Assembly (NCBI GenBank): GCA_938044775.1 | Contig: CALIOE010000046.1 | Coordinates: 1-64,000, forward strand | Length of the DNA stretch: 64,000 bases | Reading direction: 5' to 3' | From: an uncultured Rhizobiaceae group bacterium | GTDB taxonomy: Bacteria > Pseudomonadota > Alphaproteobacteria > Rhizobiales > Rhizobiaceae | In this document: positions 63,025-64,000 of the stretch, in pieces | Layout: every line of letters begins with the position of its first letter | Position numbering within the stretch: position 1 is the first letter of the stretch | Translations under genes and position numbers: made by a program | Notes under the pieces: model-generated | What the model was told of the DNA's origin: nothing | Seen by the model: the letters and a program-made list of their open reading frames with translations, nothing else | The model's database searches: none

Positions 63025-64000
63025 ATGAAAAATGAAGCCAAAGAGATGTCGAACAAGTTGATAAACAACATTCAGCTCAATGTCGGCAAAAGGGTCCGGC
63101 AGTCACTTGCATTTGCCAGCGTTACGGCATTGGCCCTGACAACCGCATTGCATCCCATGTCGGTTGTTTCGGCGGAAGCTCAGCAACGCACCGGCAACTA
63201 TATCAAGCTTACAGAATCATCAGCAAACGAGCCGGTGAAACTCAAGCTCGGATTGAACAAGTCGATCGTTATCGACCTGCCCGCTGAGGCCCATGACATC
63301 CTTGTTGCCAATCCGGATGTGGCTGACGCCGTTACGCGTACCTCTACCCGCATCTATCTGTTCGGCAAGGAAATCGGACAAACCAACATCTTTGTCTTTG
63401 ACGGACGCGGTCGCCAGATTGCCGGGGTTGACCTGGCCATTGAGCGCGACATTGCCGGGCTTGAAGACTACATCACACGCTTCCTGCCGGGCTCCGATGT
63501 TCAGGCCGAACTGTCCAATGACAACGTCATCCTGACGGGCCATGTCCGCACCCCGCTCGATGCGGCTCGTGCGGTTCAGATGGCAGAGATTTTTGTAAAT
63601 AACGGCGGTCAGCAACGTTTTCAGAACGGCAACAGCTTTTTCGGCAACGGTCTTTCAAGAGCCGAATCCAGTAAAGTCGTCAATCTGCTCAAGATTGATG
63701 GAGAAGATCAGGTGCACCTCAAAGTCGTTGTCGCCGAAATACAGCGAAACGTCATCAAGCAGCTGGGAATAAACACAACCTTCAACAATACCGACGCCGA
63801 TGGGTTCGGGTTCGGCGTATTTGGCAGTGGTGCGTTTCAACAAAGTGTAGCGCCCGCCACCAGAAACGGAGTTCTCAACCTCACTCAGGGTGCCAACACT
63901 CTCTCCAGCGCACTTTCAGCGGCCGAGAGAGCGGGTGTCATGCGTACGCTGGCCGAACCCAGCCTGACGGCGGTATCCGGTGAGCAGGCCCATTTCCGCT
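63025..64000 (+). CDS. cpaC: Type II/III secretin CpaC, N-terminal part (cut by window edge)
   Basis: Outer-membrane secretin through which the Flp pilus passes. From ATG 63025 about 325 residues are visible, with a signal peptide (VTALALTTALHPMSVVSAEA). The N-terminal pilus domain reads VIDLPAEAHDILVANPDVADAV, then YLFGKEIGQTNIFVFDG. The BON-like region is LTGHVRTPLDAARAVQMAEIFVN. The secretin domain begins near VHLKVVVAEIQRNVIKQLGI and RTLAEPSLTAVSGEQAHF at the edge. It follows cpaB by 28 bp. A protein lacking the secretin part but sharing its N-terminal domain is encoded at 60280. Confidence 0.96.
   Translation, partial: MKNEAKEMSNKLINNIQLNVGKRVRQSLAFASVTALALTTALHPMSVVSAEAQQRTGNYIKLTESSANEPVKLKLGLNKSIVIDLPAEAHDILVANPDVADAVTRTSTRIYLFGKEIGQTNIFVFDGRGRQIAGVDLAIERDIAGLEDYITRFLPGSDVQAELSNDNVILTGHVRTPLDAARAVQMAEIFVNNGGQQRFQNGNSFFGNGLSRAESSKVVNLLKIDGEDQVHLKVVVAEIQRNVIKQLGINTTFNNTDADGFGFGVFGSGAFQQSVAPATRNGVLNLTQGANTLSSALSAAERAGVMRTLAEPSLTAVSGEQAHFR

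Noticed and set aside
1-64000. CRISPR arrays, insertion sequences, prophage or toxin-antitoxin genes
   Set aside because: I saw no regularly spaced repeats, transposase or integrase motifs, phage structural proteins or paired small toxin genes anywhere in the window.

Overview
The window is chromosomal DNA from an alphaproteobacterium, most likely of the order Hyphomicrobiales (Rhizobiales). The reasons are the protein families present (a DUF6101 protein beside ubiA, a two-domain dCTP deaminase, DmdC-like acyl-CoA dehydrogenase, TlyA and FkbM methyltransferases), an alphaproteobacterial heat-shock promoter in front of dnaK, a SAM-II riboswitch in front of metZ, and a tad/cpa pilus locus. Genes are dense, GC-rich and mostly housekeeping. 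I see no insertion sequence, prophage, CRISPR array or toxin-antitoxin pair, and no strong candidate for a wholly new system. The most interesting items are regulatory elements and small irregularities.

Layout: 0-5.2 kb holds the start of purD (cut by the window edge), ubiA, a DUF6101 gene, an FAD-linked 2-hydroxyacid oxidase and the tRNA threonylcarbamoyl enzyme Sua5. 5.2-9.0 kb holds a SAP-domain protein, a DUF1203 protein, an acyl-CoA dehydrogenase and a crotonase. 9.0-12.4 kb carries two RNA methyltransferases, pyrF and an FMN reductase. 12.4-16.7 kb is dnaJ, a foreign-looking FkbM methyltransferase and dnaK, followed by divergent alkB. 17.3-21.1 kb is a minus-strand run dnaN-recF-thiF/moeB-HAD dehalogenase. 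21.4-24.6 kb is aroC-ribBX-VCBS protein. 24.8-29.5 kb has a diguanylate cyclase, the ribosome-rescue factor ArfB, a sugar-acid dehydratase with an SMP-30 lactonase, and a small unknown protein.

29.8-37.6 kb is a catabolic stretch: three coupled genes (FAH-family hydrolase, aromatic amino acid decarboxylase, class I aminotransferase), the pyrC-pyrE pyrimidine pair, a class V aminotransferase and homogentisate dioxygenase hmgA. 37.7-41.3 kb (methyltransferase, gltS, potassium channel, two long non-coding gaps) ends at the 3' end of a tRNA-Arg gene and may be accessory. 41.4-44 kb has dcd and riboswitch-controlled metZ. 44-51.5 kb is the translation operon rimP-nusA-ylxR-infB-rbfA-truB, with a predicted attenuated leader. 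51.7-58.7 kb has a LuxR-type regulator, engB, a LOG-family gene, dapD, a broken DUF805 gene, an exported MBL-fold protein, dapE and a membrane protein.

58.7-64 kb is a tad (Flp pilus) locus: two TadE/G pseudopilins and a short CpaC-N-like protein on the minus strand, diverging from flp, cpaA, cpaB and cpaC on the plus strand; cpaC runs off the window. Together the genes cover purine and pyrimidine synthesis, lysine (dapD, dapE), chorismate, methionine, ubiquinone and riboflavin synthesis, ribosome biogenesis, protein folding and surface attachment.
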